Origin: Crambe crambe | Taxonomy: Eukaryota > Porifera > Demospongiae > Poecilosclerida > Crambeidae | Assembly: GCA_963924555.1 (NCBI GenBank) | Contig: OZ004587.1 | Location: forward strand, 2,418,001-2,482,000 | DNA: 64,000 nucleotides | Direction: 5' to 3' | Shown here: one piece after another, positions 42,919-54,800 of the stretch | Numbering within the stretch: position 1 is the stretch's first letter | How the letters are laid out: each line of letters starts with the position of its first letter | Notes under the pieces: generated by a model | Databases searched by the model: none | What the model saw: the letters and a program-made list of their open reading frames with translations, nothing else | Told to the model about the DNA's origin: nothing | Made by a program: the position numbers and the translations under genes

Positions 42919-43324
42919 CTAGATTCCAAAGCCAAAAAAGAACCACAATGGTAGTCTTGCATGAAGGCTGGTGTTCACTGAGTGACTAGTGAATGGAATA
43001 AATTTTTGCCCCACTAAATGTTCAATTTGCTCTCGGGAAGCATTTCTGTAGATGTTTCCATCACACCTTTCTATGTTACAGATAACTTTATTAGGCTGTT
43101 TTGGCTTCCAGTGTGGATGGAAAGTGGGCTTTCCAACATTTCTGGAAGTTTGCTTGTAGCATGCTTGGCATATCCACACTTTCATATCTGTTCCATGTCA
43201 TAAATGCTTTACCACTACAGGATCCATTTCCAAGTGTGTATGCTTTTTTTACATAAATAGCAAGGGCCACATTTACCTTCATGAGCATATGATTTAGCTG
43301 CCATTTTCTGTAACACATACACAT
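42919..43324 (-). pseudogene. Cys-rich (zinc-finger-like) coding fragment, frame-broken
   Basis: The minus strand gives MAAKSYAHEGKCGPCYLCKK (after a TTACAG acceptor near 43306), a stop, then in another frame KVWICQACYKQTSRNVGK and ICNIERCDGNIYRN. The CxxC, CxxC, CxxxxC spacing looks like treble-clef or ring-like zinc binding. I do not recognise the family. It may be part of an unclassified mobile-element protein or a dead host gene. Confidence 0.4.
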
Positions 43325-43765
43325 GTAGGAATCTGTAAAGATGTCTGGTACATTCTAAAGAGTGGAAGAGGAAGGAGGAAGAAGTATAATTATTTTCATT
43401 CCATTTAAACAGGGCTTGTTTATATGAATGTGAACATGTGACACATTATGTTTATAAACTATGAGCAATGTTCTATCACTTATACCTATGGTGTGAAACA
43501 ATAACTTCTTTACAGGAAATGGCCCACTGAACAAGAAAAGAATCATGAAACCACGCACACACAGTGATAACTTCACTTTGGTTAATGCCACATGTACCAA
43601 ACTTACACCACCACACATTCTTTGCAATGAATATTGCATGTACAATTTTACTTACAGTGTGTTAAAGTCCAAGGGTGGCCAACTCAGATTGTGAAGAAGC
43701 AGGTGACCTTATATAGATACACAGCAGGCATGATAAGAAAAGTCAAGATATACAGCATGCTCCTG
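43325..43765. other. Intergenic, no supported gene
   Basis: No feature supported. Confidence 0.35.
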
Positions 43766-43768
43766 ATT

Positions 43769-43844
43769 AGTTTCGCAAGCCAGCCCACTTATTTTTTTAG
43801 CAGGGCCCCAAAAAAATAAGTGGGCTGGCTCGCGAGACTAGCTC
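43769..43844. repeat. Compact foldback hairpin
   Basis: TTAGTTTCGCAAGCCAGCCC and GGGCTGGCTCGCGAGACTAG pair through CACTTATTTTTTT / AAAAAAATAAGTG around a GCAGGGCCCC loop. Confidence 0.85.
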
Positions 43845-43849
43845 CTGAC

Positions 43850-44648
43850 AACTATTCCATGATTACTTTGAACGTCTCATGAATGATAAGAAACGTCAAA
43901 ATATACAGCATGAGCCGGACAACTATTCCATGATCACTGAAAATCCTGAGCCTCTAGACATTCCAGACTGGGGTGAAGGTGATACGATGGCATACAAAAT
44001 GTCATAACTTTAATGAAGAATAAAATATCATAAGCTCTTCCCGATTTTAATGAATCATCCTTCTAATGTATAGCCATTAACTATCATCATTGTATTTTAG
44101 CTACTTACCACACGATAACTACTTTGTGACACTCTGTAGAATAGCCACACCCTCTAAGTTCACCAAGATCATAATAGCTAGCCTTGTTTTTTTAGTCATC
44201 ATTAATAAGATATTTTCCCTGTCAGTCCTGGCATCATCTTAAGACACTTCATTATAATAACAATGATGGCCAGTATCATTCATTCTGCTCTTTGTTTTGG
44301 AATTATAATCAACAGTAATTCCTATGACATTTTTGCTCCATAACCCCATGATCTACTCTAAGTACCAGAGAGGGTGTAATCCACTCAGTATAAACTTACA
44401 CACAGTGCAGCATTTACTGGACAGCACTGTTTGCCAGGATGATGACCACTCCATAGTGAGGGTCACATCCACCTCATCACGAGACTCATAGAGAAACATG
44501 TTCCCAATAGTCTGAATGACCACATAGTGGCTCTGAACAGGGCATGTCAATGTTGTTGAGAAATATCTTATCAAAGAATGATTGTCAATTTGATGACCCC
44601 ACATGCACCCTCTGGCTGATAGAGGGCCTCACCCATGACCATATTGTC
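43850..44648. other. Intergenic, no supported gene
   Basis: A small repeat (AACTATTCCATGAT...CTGA) occurs at about 43851 and 43919. A minus-strand frame at 44353-44604 lacks supporting signals and is not called. Confidence 0.4.
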
Positions 44649-45127
44649 TAGTCTGGCGGGCGGCGACCCCTGGTAAAAAATAGGGGTCTGGTGACACCGC
44701 TATACCGAACCAGTTTTTACCCCACAATTCTGGGTGGGGGGGAAGTTGCGGTATCGTGAATATCATTAGCGCGACCAAAGAATTCATTAGCCAAGCCCAA
44801 TGAGCGACTTCCGCATGGCTGAATCTTGCTGCAATTGGGCGCCATAGATTTTCCATGCATGGAGCCCGAAGGTTGAGTCAGCTAAGCGCCTAGTCTGGCG
44901 GGTCGCCTGAAAGATCTACAGTTGCAGGTTTCAGAGATATTTTCGGATATTCGACAAGATCTGCACCTCTGGATCCCCTGAGCCATCTATAGTTTGTATG
45001 ATTGAAGAACAAATTTATGTGCATCACTCAGGCGGCTTCACGCTGATCACATTCCATTAGAACTGGTACGGTATAGCAGTGTCACCAGACCCCTATTTTT
45101 TACCAGGGGTCGTCGCCCGCCAGACTA
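44649..45127. mobile_element. MITE, TAGTCTGGCGGG family, 479 bp
   Basis: TAGTCTGGCGGGCGGCGACC and complement at the two ends, with arms of about 65 bp (GGGGTCTGGTGACAC, GCTATACCG). Begins and ends with TA. A shorter relative with similar ends is at 53474-53657. Confidence 0.85.
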
Positions 45128-45505
45128 CATATTGTCCAGTTAACGTTGTCCACCTTTGGAATTGATGCAGCTAGCTCACTACCTAATAAATTATTCATAA
45201 GACAAGTAACAATTTTGATGGTAGAGAGTGCTTATATTTAAATCAAAAATAAAAATTAATAGCTATCTGCAATCTAACTCTATGATTAGCTAGCTTTGGT
45301 TATTCAAGATCAACCAAAGAGTTCACTTTCCATAGCCTATTATGCCAGCATTATGCTTCTTGCTTTGATATATACCTATCATTCCTAGCTAGTCTCTATA
45401 CATCATCATCGTCACAACAACTATACAAACAACAAAAACAACAATAAAATAATGATGACTAGCTATCATGATGATACAAAATAATGTACAAAATTTGGCT
45501 TTCTT

Positions 45506-45592
45506 TAGTTCAGAGTATTGTTATTTCAAATGACAACACTCTCCCAGTTTTGAATTCACATACATAAAGTGTGTCTATGGTCAAACCACAGG
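45506..45592 (-). pseudogene. Partial duplicate of the NHL C-terminus
   Basis: The minus strand reads LYVCEFKTGRVLSFEITI, matching LYVCEFKTRRVLSFKITI of the NHL exon (45696-46679). It lacks everything upstream. Left by a local tandem duplication. Confidence 0.8.
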
Positions 45593-45611
45593 GATAATAA
45601 TAATAATAATA
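45590..45611. repeat. (ATA)n microsatellite
   Basis: About seven ATA units between the NHL duplicate and the NHL gene. Confidence 0.9.
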
Positions 45612-45695
45612 AAAGACTACACCGGTATGACTAATACTACTACTACAAATTTGACATTGTACAAATAGGTCATTAGCTAAGTAGCTAGCTACAGT

Positions 45696-46679
45696 TTAAA
45701 GAGTGTCACTGAGTGGGCGAGTGTCTTTCTCTTTTTTTATTGTTATTTTAAATGATAGCACTCTCCTAGTTTTGAATTCACACACATAGAGCTTGCCGTT
45801 TGTGTCAACAGTCAAAGCACATGGGTCAAAATCTTCTTCTTTAGAACGGATTGATTTTACAAACTGACCATTTGATCTGAACATATAAATGCATTTATTA
45901 CCACGGTCACTAATGTATAGCATATCATTGCCTCGATCGATAGTGATACCAACAGGACGATCAAATTGTCCTTCACTATCACCAGATTCACCAAATGCTG
46001 ATATGAACTCCCTATCAGGGCTAAACACTTGGACACAATTGTTACCATTGTCCACTACATATATCTTCCCATCTTTACCACAAGCAACACTTGTGGGACA
46101 TTGGAACTTTCCTTTACTTGATCCCAACTTTCCAATGGTACTGCATTCACTAAGATCTTCCACATTAAGAATGGTCACTGATTTATTAAGAGTGTCAGTG
46201 ACATACACCTTATTGTCAAAAATCGAAATTCCAGTGGGCCAATAATATTCATTCAAATCTTGGTTGCTTTGGTTCGTAATGCAGTGTACAAATGAAGGAG
46301 ACTGGCCATCCACCTGAAACTTTTTGACACAATGGTTGTAGCGATCTGCCACCAGAATATTTCCACTCACATCTATTGCTATCTCATTAGGTTGGTTAAG
46401 ATCTTGACCTCCAGTTTCGGAAGCAAAAGCTTTATGTCTATAAACACATGTTAATTCAAGATTCTTATTAGGAATTGCTTCTCCAGTGGAAGTGAAAAAG
46501 CACAGGGAGTTAGCCTTATTGTCAGCTACTATTATATGTCCTTCTTCGTCGATAGCAATTCCCCAAGGCCCCTTGATTTTATCACTAGTTAGAAAAGGAC
46601 GACTTGACTCTTCCATCTCCACGTTGGGTATTCCACCTTGGTCTAAATTCTCTTTAGATGAGTTTTGTCTGATGAACTC
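45696..46679 (-). CDS. NHL-repeat beta-propeller protein, C-terminal exon
   Basis: An uninterrupted minus-strand frame of 327 codons with six NHL repeats: WGIAIDEEGHIIVADNKANS, NEIAIDVSGNILVADRYNHC, TGISIFDNKVYVTDTLNKS, TSVACGKDGKIYVVDNGNNC, VGITIDRGNDMLYISDRGNK and CALTVDTNGKLYVCEFKT. This is enough for one six-bladed propeller. NHL propellers usually bind RNA or protein in TRIM-NHL proteins or act as protein docking sites. A TAG stop lies directly upstream in frame, next to an AG acceptor (46680-46681), so either this is the last exon of a longer gene (EFIRQNSSKENL...) or translation starts at ATG 46616 (306 aa). No RING, B-box or filamin exon is seen upstream. Phase 0 at the acceptor would fit the phase-0 donor of the receptor tail exon at 51750-51812. 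Confidence 0.85.
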   Translation of the reverse strand, partial: EFIRQNSSKENLDQGGIPNVEMEESSRPFLTSDKIKGPWGIAIDEEGHIIVADNKANSLCFFTSTGEAIPNKNLELTCVYRHKAFASETGGQDLNQPNEIAIDVSGNILVADRYNHCVKKFQVDGQSPSFVHCITNQSNQDLNEYYWPTGISIFDNKVYVTDTLNKSVTILNVEDLSECSTIGKLGSSKGKFQCPTSVACGKDGKIYVVDNGNNCVQVFSPDREFISAFGESGDSEGQFDRPVGITIDRGNDMLYISDRGNKCIYMFRSNGQFVKSIRSKEEDFDPCALTVDTNGKLYVCEFKTRRVLSFKITIKKEKDTRPLSDTL

Positions 46680-46939
46680 CTAATAATAATAAATGTCAAA
46701 TATATACATTGATTACTTTTATACCGTGAAAAAATTAAAATCCAAGACCAGGATAGGACAAGCACTATTGACGCACCTGTCCCACACATGCCACGTGCAT
46801 GAAAATGGAGAGTGTCCTACTTTTTTGGTTAAAGCATAGGCTCTCTGCAGCTTATACTCTATATTGTCCATCAAAGCTGGGTGACTACAAAAATTAATAT
46901 GGAATATGGAATGTTTTGTGGAATGTATTCAACCCATTT

Positions 46940-47115
46940 GTACACGTCACCTATCAAAACCAGAGTCTTGCAACCACTTAGACATGAGCAAGAAAAGGAA
47001 AGAGCATGTGACAAGAGAGTTCGTGAAGTTGAATAATTATGGCTACTTTTCTTCTCTCGTGTTCACCTCAGGAGGTATTGGGCCAACAGCCAAAGTTGTC
47101 TACAAGCGGCCATGA
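46940..47115 (+). pseudogene. Fragment of a mobile-element-encoded protein
   Basis: KKRKEHVTREFVKLNNYGYF followed by SSLVFTSGGIGPTAKVVYKR resembles a block (…LVFS.SGG.GPTA.VVYKR) that I recall as recurrent in repeated genes of invertebrate genomes. The frame stops right after. Element class uncertain. Confidence 0.45.
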
Positions 47116-47829
47116 TAGCAACAGGCCCCAATGGTTTGGTACTCTTAGTTATCCCCTCCTGTAATATGTCTAGATCAAGTACAGGTCTTTCAAGCAGGAG
47201 ATGGATGATGGCACCATTGACTGTGCAATTTGCAAGAGCAGAATGAACACATTATCTGACAATGTTTGACTTATATGTCATCTTGTCACATTTTGTCACC
47301 ATTCTTGTCATTAATTTGAAGAAAAAAATTTAGTAGACAAGACAGGAGGGGGTAATCTTTCTTCCTTGCTTCCCTTACTTCAAGCACAATTATTCTCATC
47401 CTATAAGCTGAAGCAGTAGGGGATAATTGGAGGAGTGGTGTGGTGACAAGACCTTCCTGATCAGTGTTTTACTTTAAGCCCAAACATGCAGGCCCCACCC
47501 TATAGTAGTCTAAGTATTGGTAGGAATAGATGTAACATGCAGGTTTAAGGCTCTGCAAATCGAGAATCCATCTCTCAGATTATCTATATAGTAAAGCTAT
47601 TATCAGCCAGTTCAAACCAGTCCACATTGCATGGAGTCAACCCACTTTCTCCCAATGATTCTAATTTTGGTATGACACTAGAGTGATTACATGGATTAGG
47701 GTTGGTTCTGTCTCTAAACAGTTGTTCTGCTCCTAATAATAACAAAATCAATGTGATAGTTGAAGTACATGCAGGTTCTGGAAGACTGAAACTGTACAGA
47801 CACCCTTCTAGGGAATACTAGTGCCTGAG

Positions 47830-49607
47830 GCATGAGAAAGTGTGCAACCACCTCAACAAATCCCTCCAACCCATTGCAAAGAGGGATGAACTATTCAAGA
47901 AGGCTGCCCCCGACATATTTGCAGCAAAATCAGATGCCCCTCCCCAGGGAAAGGCTTCAGGAACAATCGGGGAACTCCAGATTCCACCAAAGCAGGAGAA
48001 ACAGTAGCCTCGTACCCAAAGGCCTGGGTACAAGGCTAGAGAAACAGGTTCCAGCGAAGGAACTACAGCCTCCAGAGAGAGGAAGAGACTCAAAGATCTC
48101 TCTAGATTGGGAAGACATGACTCTTATAGACCTAAGAACATTGTTATTAAACAATCAACAGATTTTGAATGTACAATTGCCAATGCAGGCATAATCCCAG
48201 TAAGAACCCACCAAGGCATAGCTAGAAGGCTAGCTGTACATGCAGAGAACTGGGCAAGGATCACAAAAGACAGATGGGTACTAAATACGGTAAGGGATAC
48301 CAGATAGCAAACGAAGAAACCACACCTAGTGATCTGGGTGTAGTCACTAGGTGACGTACCCATATTCAACTTTGTCCAGCTCTCATTCCAACTCTTGTCA
48401 TCCCTACATCACCTTAATTTAAATGTTACTTGTTAACCATACAGCAGACACAGAGTCTTGTACATTGAAGGATTGCACAGACTAGAATTTGAATCCAGTC
48501 CTATTCAGGAGAATAGACGACCTTCTGGGACCAATCAAAGTGGATTCATTTGCATTCAGGATCACCAACCAGTGCCCAGCCTACTAGCTACAGCTGGAGG
48601 CCAGATCCCTATGCTAATGGACTACCCGCAAAGGCCTTAATTTAGGGTGTGATAGTTGGACGGATGCAACCAACAATGTTCCCACGACTAGCCGTATGGC
48701 CATCTCAGGGAAAGATACAGAAGTGAAAAGCTTTCGGAGGAAGCTAACAGCAGTACTCCTTAAATCAACACGAATCAAGACTAATAAATCTTACGACTCA
48801 CTCTTTGGGAAGTGGCATAACTGGTGTGATAGAAGGGGTACAGATCCCTTTTGCGGACCTGTGAGCAAGATAGCCCAGCTGTTTGCTGAAGGATACACTT
48901 ACACTTGAACTCACTCAACTCCTATCGCTCAGCCATCTCGTCAGTGCACGAGAAAGTAGAGGGTCTCAATGTTGGACAACATCCTCTAGTCACAAGACTG
49001 CTGAATGGAGCCTTTAATGATAGACCACCCTTACAAAAGTACTCTAATACATGGGATGTACAAGTTGTACTGGACTATCTATAATCATTAGGCAAGAATG
49101 AGACCTTGTCCCTGAAACACATGACCTGGAAAACTGTTATGCTCTTGGCCCTCCAGATCAGCAGACCTGTAATCACTGGACCTCAGGTTGGTGGATGGGG
49201 TGGAGTTTTCCCCTTCAGGACTTTCAAAATAGTCGAGACAGGGAAAATCAATCGAAACCTTCTTTCCCTTATACCCGCACACACCAGAACTGTGCCTGGT
49301 GAGAGACTTAAAGGCTTACAAAAATTGACAGCGGAAAGGACTCGAAACTATTTTTAGTTATTATCAAACCCCACTTTCTAGTACTATAGCCAGATGGTAG
49401 AGGATAATTTTGGAAGCAGCTGGCGTGGACACGTCAATATTCAATGCCCACTCGGTGAGAGGAGCATCAACATCTAAAGCTATGGGGATCACAACTAATG
49501 ATATCCTCAAAGCAGCAAACTGGAGCTCAGAGTCAGTTTGCCTGAAGTTCTATCATAAAGCACAGAGAAGTGTGAGAGCAGTGATTGCTAAAGTTTCTAA
49601 GAAGTGA
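47830..49607 (+). pseudogene. Second DIRS-like retroelement relic (tyrosine recombinase region)
   Basis: On the + strand, in broken frames: DELFKKAAPDIFAAKSDAPP (about 47887), an upstream-of-RT block ARRLAVHAENWARITKDRWV (48220), a recombinase N-terminal domain TKSYDSLF-like (KTNKSYDSLFGKWHNWCDRR, 48780) and AISSVHEKVEG (48930). A linker then matches the first DIRS copy (PPLQKYSNTWDVQVVLDYL, 49030). The catalytic region follows: NAHSVRGASTSKAMGITTND with Arg, and LKFYHKAQRS with the candidate Tyr nucleophile (49440-49580). Most of the reverse transcriptase is missing. Inactive. Confidence 0.75.
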
Positions 49608-49958
49608 ATGTCTAAGAAGTGAATGTGTACATAGCCACAAACAACACCGTTGATATGTGAGACTGAGCCTTCTGAAATATAATTCTAGAATGGCTCAGAC
49701 CACGGAGTGGTTGCAAGCTATTCGGAATTGTATGAAGAAGGTGAAGTCGATCATATCAACAGTCCCACCCACCCTCCCGGAGAGATGGAGTACGTTTATG
49801 CTAAAAAAGTGACAAAAAGAAAAAGAAAAAAAAGAGCTAATCAAAAGGCCGACAACTGGCAGGCGTAAGCGGGTTTTATACTATTAATGGTTAATAAAAT
49901 TAATACTAGTACATTTACCCTCATTAGTTCGTGTGAAATTAATCCTTAATTTCACTCC

Positions 49959-50237
49959 TAAGGCAGTTCAAGATAAATTACTTGTTTAACGGATTTCCCT
50001 GCCCTATTTTTACAGAATTGAAATGAATTTAAACTTGTATATTATCAGTATACTGCTGTTTATCTTTGTATACTAGATCCCAGTATACTCGTCTTTCTTG
50101 TATACTAGAACACATGACCATAATAAACATGATGCATAGTATACTGAGGTAGTTTATGCTTAAGTTTATTTTGTCCTGCCTGCCTATAAGAAAGGAGAAA
50201 AAATCCGTTAAACAAGTGATTTGTTTGGAACTGCCTA
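49959..50237. mobile_element. MITE of 279 bp, TAGGCAGTTC family
   Basis: TAAGGCAGTTCAAGATAAAT and TTACTTGTTTAACGGATTT at the left are matched by the complement at the right (AAATCCGTTAAACAAGTGAT ... GAACTGCCTA). TA at both edges. Confidence 0.75.
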
Positions 50238-50239
50238 AC

Positions 50240-51640
50240 TACTGTGCATGTGTGTGCAGAACGGTAGCAACGGATGTGCTCAGTGGATATTGATAAGCTC
50301 TCGAGGAATTTTTGGATCCTTCCATTTTTGACCTTCTATTTCGAGAGGAAGTGTCAACGAAAGAAGCTGCAGCTGGTCCCTCTACTAGGTCTGAATTCAA
50401 GCAAACAAGCGAAAAGGAACTGAAATACTTACAGGACTTGAACAACAACCGGAACACAACACTGTCCACTAACAATTGGATTAGAAGGTAAAGCAAGTGG
50501 GCAGCAGAGCGAGGAATATCAGCTGATATTAAACTGGTTCCTAAAGCAGAAGTAGATGGCATTCTCCAAAGATTTTATACTGAGCTTATAAAAAAATTAT
50601 TATAAGCCAAAATCGTTGAAGGTCATGATAGCTGCCCAATTGTGGATACAGTATACTGGAAAAGGAAGCGACCAAACAGAGCAGATTCCATCACTAGTCA
50701 GGAAGAAGAGCTGCTTTGGAGCACTGTTCTAAGTCAGAACAACCCTACTAGTCTAAATTATACCATTTTTTACCTTCTTGGTCAGCATTTTGGCACACAT
50801 GGTTGTCAAGAACACCATCAATTATTATTAGAAGATTTAAACTTACCAGGGAACCAGAAACTGGAAAACTAATTAAAGTGGAATGGATGGAGGGTCCAAC
50901 ATAAACTAGATAGGGTGGCCTTAATAAACGACCAAGGTTGGAGCTGGAGGTAACAAATGTCCAATAGGTTGCCTAGAAAAATTGCTGTCAAAGAGACCTG
51001 ATGATCTTTCTGATTGTGGTCTGCTATATCTCAGTCCACTTTGTAAAGAGACTGGACTAGAGCAGCTGTCTGGTTTTCACATGTGCCTCTAAGAGTAAAT
51101 ACCATCAACACTCTAATTAGAACACAGTTACCTTATTTTGTAGACCTCATTATTTTCTTTAGTAACCTACTAGTTCTGGTGATTCAGCTGCTGGATTTTC
51201 CATGCAAGAAGCTTTCATGGCTGACTAGCTAACTTTAGCGATTCATTTGAAGCCTTTCTATTTTAGTCTAAGTTCCAAAACTATGTTGCTATGTTCTAAA
51301 TAAGTTAGGCAACTTGACCAACAGGATCTAAGTTATTTAGAGACCCTCGGGCCCTTAGTAGCGCCCTCATTGTGCTCGGGTTGCTACAGCCCAGAGCCCT
51401 TGGGTCTCTAAATAACTTACATTCCTAGGTCTCGTTGTATAACTATTATTTATGGCTCAAGCAGCAGGGCTAGATGTAGCTATACCAATCATAGCATCCG
51501 TAAAACAACTGCACAGAAATTGAAGAAAGCAGGAGTACCAGCTACTATATGGCTATAACAGGTCATAAAAATCAGCAGAGTTTGTCAGATTATGGGGAGC
51601 TACATGAGTCTGACCACTAAAGACTGGGAAAAATCTTGAG
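50240..51640 (+). pseudogene. Crypton-like (DUF3504-type) tyrosine recombinase relic
   Basis: Plus-strand broken frames: ELKYLQDLNNNRNTTLSTNN (core-binding domain, 50421), SKWAAERGISADIKLVPKAE, then QEEELLWSTVLSQNNPTSLN and FGTHGCQEHHQLLLEDL (50700-50850; the FG.RG..EH block diagnostic of Crypton-derived proteins, here with Arg lost). After an inserted foldback, TNHSIRKTTAQKLKKAGVPA with TGHKNQQSLSDYGELHESDH (about 51477-51620) supplies the catalytic Arg, His and Tyr. Stops and the insertion make it inactive. Related domains occur domesticated in animal ZMYM/QRICH proteins. Confidence 0.75.
51334..51420. repeat. Foldback inside the Crypton-like relic
   Basis: AAGTTATTTAGAGACCCTCG and complement (AGACCCAAGGGCTCTGGGC / TCTCTAAATAACTT) around GTAGCGCCCTC ... 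GGGTTGCTAC. Confidence 0.7.
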
Positions 51641-51749
51641 CATACCGAAACTATCAGACATCGAGTCAGTAGAGTCAGCATCAAAAATGCCACCCACTTC
51701 CCTAACATCTCAGGCAGCTAAAACAGCACTTCCTCCTGGTAGTACATAC

Positions 51750-51812
51750 CTGTGGACCAGTATACAATTCTACAGTTTTATTCTTTGGCTCCTCTTCCTC
51801 CACATCCAATAC
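51750..51812 (-). CDS. Paralogue acidic tail exon
   Basis: CTGCAG acceptor, 21 codons, GTATGT donor, phase 0 to 0: VLDVEEEEPKNKTVELYTGP. Contains a tyrosine (ELYTGP) in an acidic context. It follows the KKRK exon in frame. Confidence 0.6.
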
Positions 51813-54800
51813 CTGCAGTCAACAACATATATGTACTGAAATCACTCAAAAAATTAAGATTCATCCTGGACTCGGATTCAGATTAATAATAACTTGTCAG
51901 ATCATAGCTATACTCAGTTATAATATCCCTATTATGCTATACTACATAATATTGCATATGATTAATAGGCAATCACATGCATTCAAATTGCACTCAAAAG
52001 CATGTGATTACCTATACTAATTGACCACACCTATGGGCGTAGTTTTAACTTTGTCATTTTAAAGCTGTAAATTAGCTGTCTTGAGCAGGATATCTGGCCA
52101 AACACCGTTGATATGATCGACTTCACCAATTCCGAATAGCTTGCAACCACTCCGTGGTCTGAGCCATTCTAGAATTGAAGTCTTAAACTTAACGTTAACT
52201 TACTGTAAGTGCTGTTATAAGTGCTAGGGACTGAGGCTGGAAGGTCATAGTCCTAGTGGATCTTCCTATATGTACCTTCAGCACAAGTTCCTGAAGTGTG
52301 CACTAAATATTTAGTGCACACAGAAATTTAAAGCACATATTTCAGAAGATCTGATTGGTCCAAGTCATGTGACCAGCACTAGTACAGTCCCCAGCTATGT
52401 CTCCTTTAATATCGACTCTTCAAGAATAGAGGAGTAGAAAAAATCATAGCTGGCAGAATTAAGAGTGGATATATACTTGCTGTAGCTTGAGTGGCTCGCG
52501 AGGTATGGTTGTCAAGGAAGAAAAATAAAAGGTGGAGAATGCATCAACTTTGCTGCTTATCATATTTCTGAAATGGTAAGTTGTTCCCTGGTCTTGAATT
52601 TGTTCTGCACTTTCTAGTAGGGAAGTTGACTCGGAATTTCATTAGAGAGAGCAACTGCACTCTAAGATACAGTAAACTTGTTGCTATCATAATATTATCA
52701 TCAATTATTGGCATAATATTATTAAATAAAATGTATGACAGCACAGGTTTGGATTTTGAGAAGAATTCATGGTCACTTCTCAGCAGTATGAGCTATAGTT
52801 GATTTTAAGCATCTAAAATGCCTCTAACACTATTACATCATTAGCCCTATGAGCAACCCAGTGAGCATGACATCTACCGTATAGCGGGTATATTTCGAGG
52901 GGTGAAAGTTTCATGGATTTCGCGATTTCTTTTCTGTCCGTGAATATTTAACCACGCGAATCAAGTGGAAGAAATTTGGCAAATCGGGTGCGCCAGCTAG
53001 AGTTGCGTCTAGTTTGTGTTTCTGACTACAATGGATAGACTCACCTCGCTGAAGAAAAATAGAGCCACATGATCAGATGGTCTGATGAGCTCGAGGCAGC
53101 AGAACATCTATCATCGCTAAGCCATGGCAAAAGATCGCTGCTTCGCTAACTATGGCACTCCAGTCTCCAGATATCGTTTTAACTTAACCTAGTCTCAAAC
53201 AAAAGATGGCCTAGATTTGCATGTCATCGAAGCTTTAGCTAACTAGCTCTAGCTCTGTGTGCATGCATGCATGCATGATTTCGAAAAAACCTGGCCGGCT
53301 AGCAAGCCAGCTGGCCATGTGCTAAACTGCGAATGATTTCCCCGTGAAATAAGACAAAAAGGTCTAATTGCGAAACTTTCGACCCTCGAACTATAATTAT
53401 GATATAATATGAAACTTAACACCAGCTAGGTTGCTCCCTTTAAGTGCTGGTAGTTACCAAATTTAGAATTGCATAGTCTGGCACAGCCGACCCTTTACCA
53501 ACCACCGAAGGAAAGGTATTTTGGATTTGTATATTTAGCAAGAAATCTGCTAAATAAATGAATATCATATTCTGACGTTCAATGATGCATAATGACATAT
53601 TATTCACCAGACACTTTCCTTCCTTGTAGTTGGTAAAGGGTCGGCTGCGCCAGACTAGCAATTTCAGTGAACATGCACCACAAAGATTGAATAACAATGT
53701 AGAGCTAGAGAGATGCACTGGTGGCACTCACTCACCATTTCCTGCTTCCTTTTTTTGGATATGACTGTTTTCCTAAAGCACCTACCAAAAATGAAATACA
53801 ACAAAATAATAATTATAGCCCTGTGTGTGCATACATAAAAGGTAGATAACCAGAAAATTTCTAATCAGGAGACCAATTATCTTTAATCCACAAATAAAAT
53901 ATTAACTACATATATGGGAATAAGCATTCATCAAAACAATCATAGCAACATGTATCCCCTAGTAGCTTGCTTCACTCACAATTATAGGAAAATGAAAAAA
54001 GTCGGGGAAGAGGCTATATTCTTATTAGCACCTTGATTTTCAGTGCAAGAACTAAGTTCCTAAATACTTTTTCACAGCTACCTGTCAATTAATCATTTCC
54101 ACAAAGGGGTGGTGATGAAGATTGGTTGGTGATAAGGAGGCACAAGCAATAGAGATGGTTCAATATAAGAAAATACAAAAATTATGAGAGAAGTGGCATT
54201 CTCATCATCAAGCTGAGATTAAGGCCTTGTTTCTCAGTCGTTAATTTTGAAGTTCAAGGTTAAAGTGTGCTATTAGAAGTTATGTTAGTAGTGGAGAGGA
54301 ATATCACAGTAAAATTATCACAGCTGCATAGTTGCCAAGTAGCTATCCTAATTTTATCAGGACATTACTGATTTTCGGTTTGTCTTGATGTCTTGGAAAA
54401 TACTGCTTTTGTCATCTATAATCCAAGCATGGTTTGATATGATGCTGCAGTCAAAGTACAAGATCTAGCTAGATTTGGGGCCATACAGCTTGGATTGATA
54501 TGATGCTGCAGTCATTAATCCAGCTAGATTTTGGCTTGGTTTGATATGATGCTGCAGTCTTGGGCCCATCCCTACTTAACATTTTTATTTAGAAGCACTC
54601 ACTAGCATTTAGCTTCCTATGTAGCTATGCAGCTGCCTAGTTGGAACCACTTACATGACTCTGTCTCTGACAGCAATAATTATCTTAGCTATAAGCTTAA
54701 ATAGTTGAAGAACAAATAAGTTTGAGCTACTTCACTTACTTGCTCTGCACTCACTGTCAAATGTTCACATTATCAGAAAGCGCGATAGCACTCTCTATGT

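Larger units (their letters stand above)
49643..52176. repeat. Inverted repeat pair (about 80-bp arms) around the Crypton-like relic
   Basis: AATTCTAGAATGGCTCAGAC, then CACGGAGTGGTTGCAAGC and GTGAAGTCGATCATATCAAC at 49680-49760 are matched in reverse complement at 52102-52176 almost exactly, apart from a 10-bp insertion in the left arm. ACACCGTTGATATG also occurs at 49645 in the orientation of the right arm. The pair could be the inverted ends of the DIRS element or of a composite transposon. Confidence 0.75.

Noticed and set aside
44353-44856. Minus-strand ORFs
   Set aside because: The first has no domain or splice support; the second is a translation of the 44649-45127 MITE.
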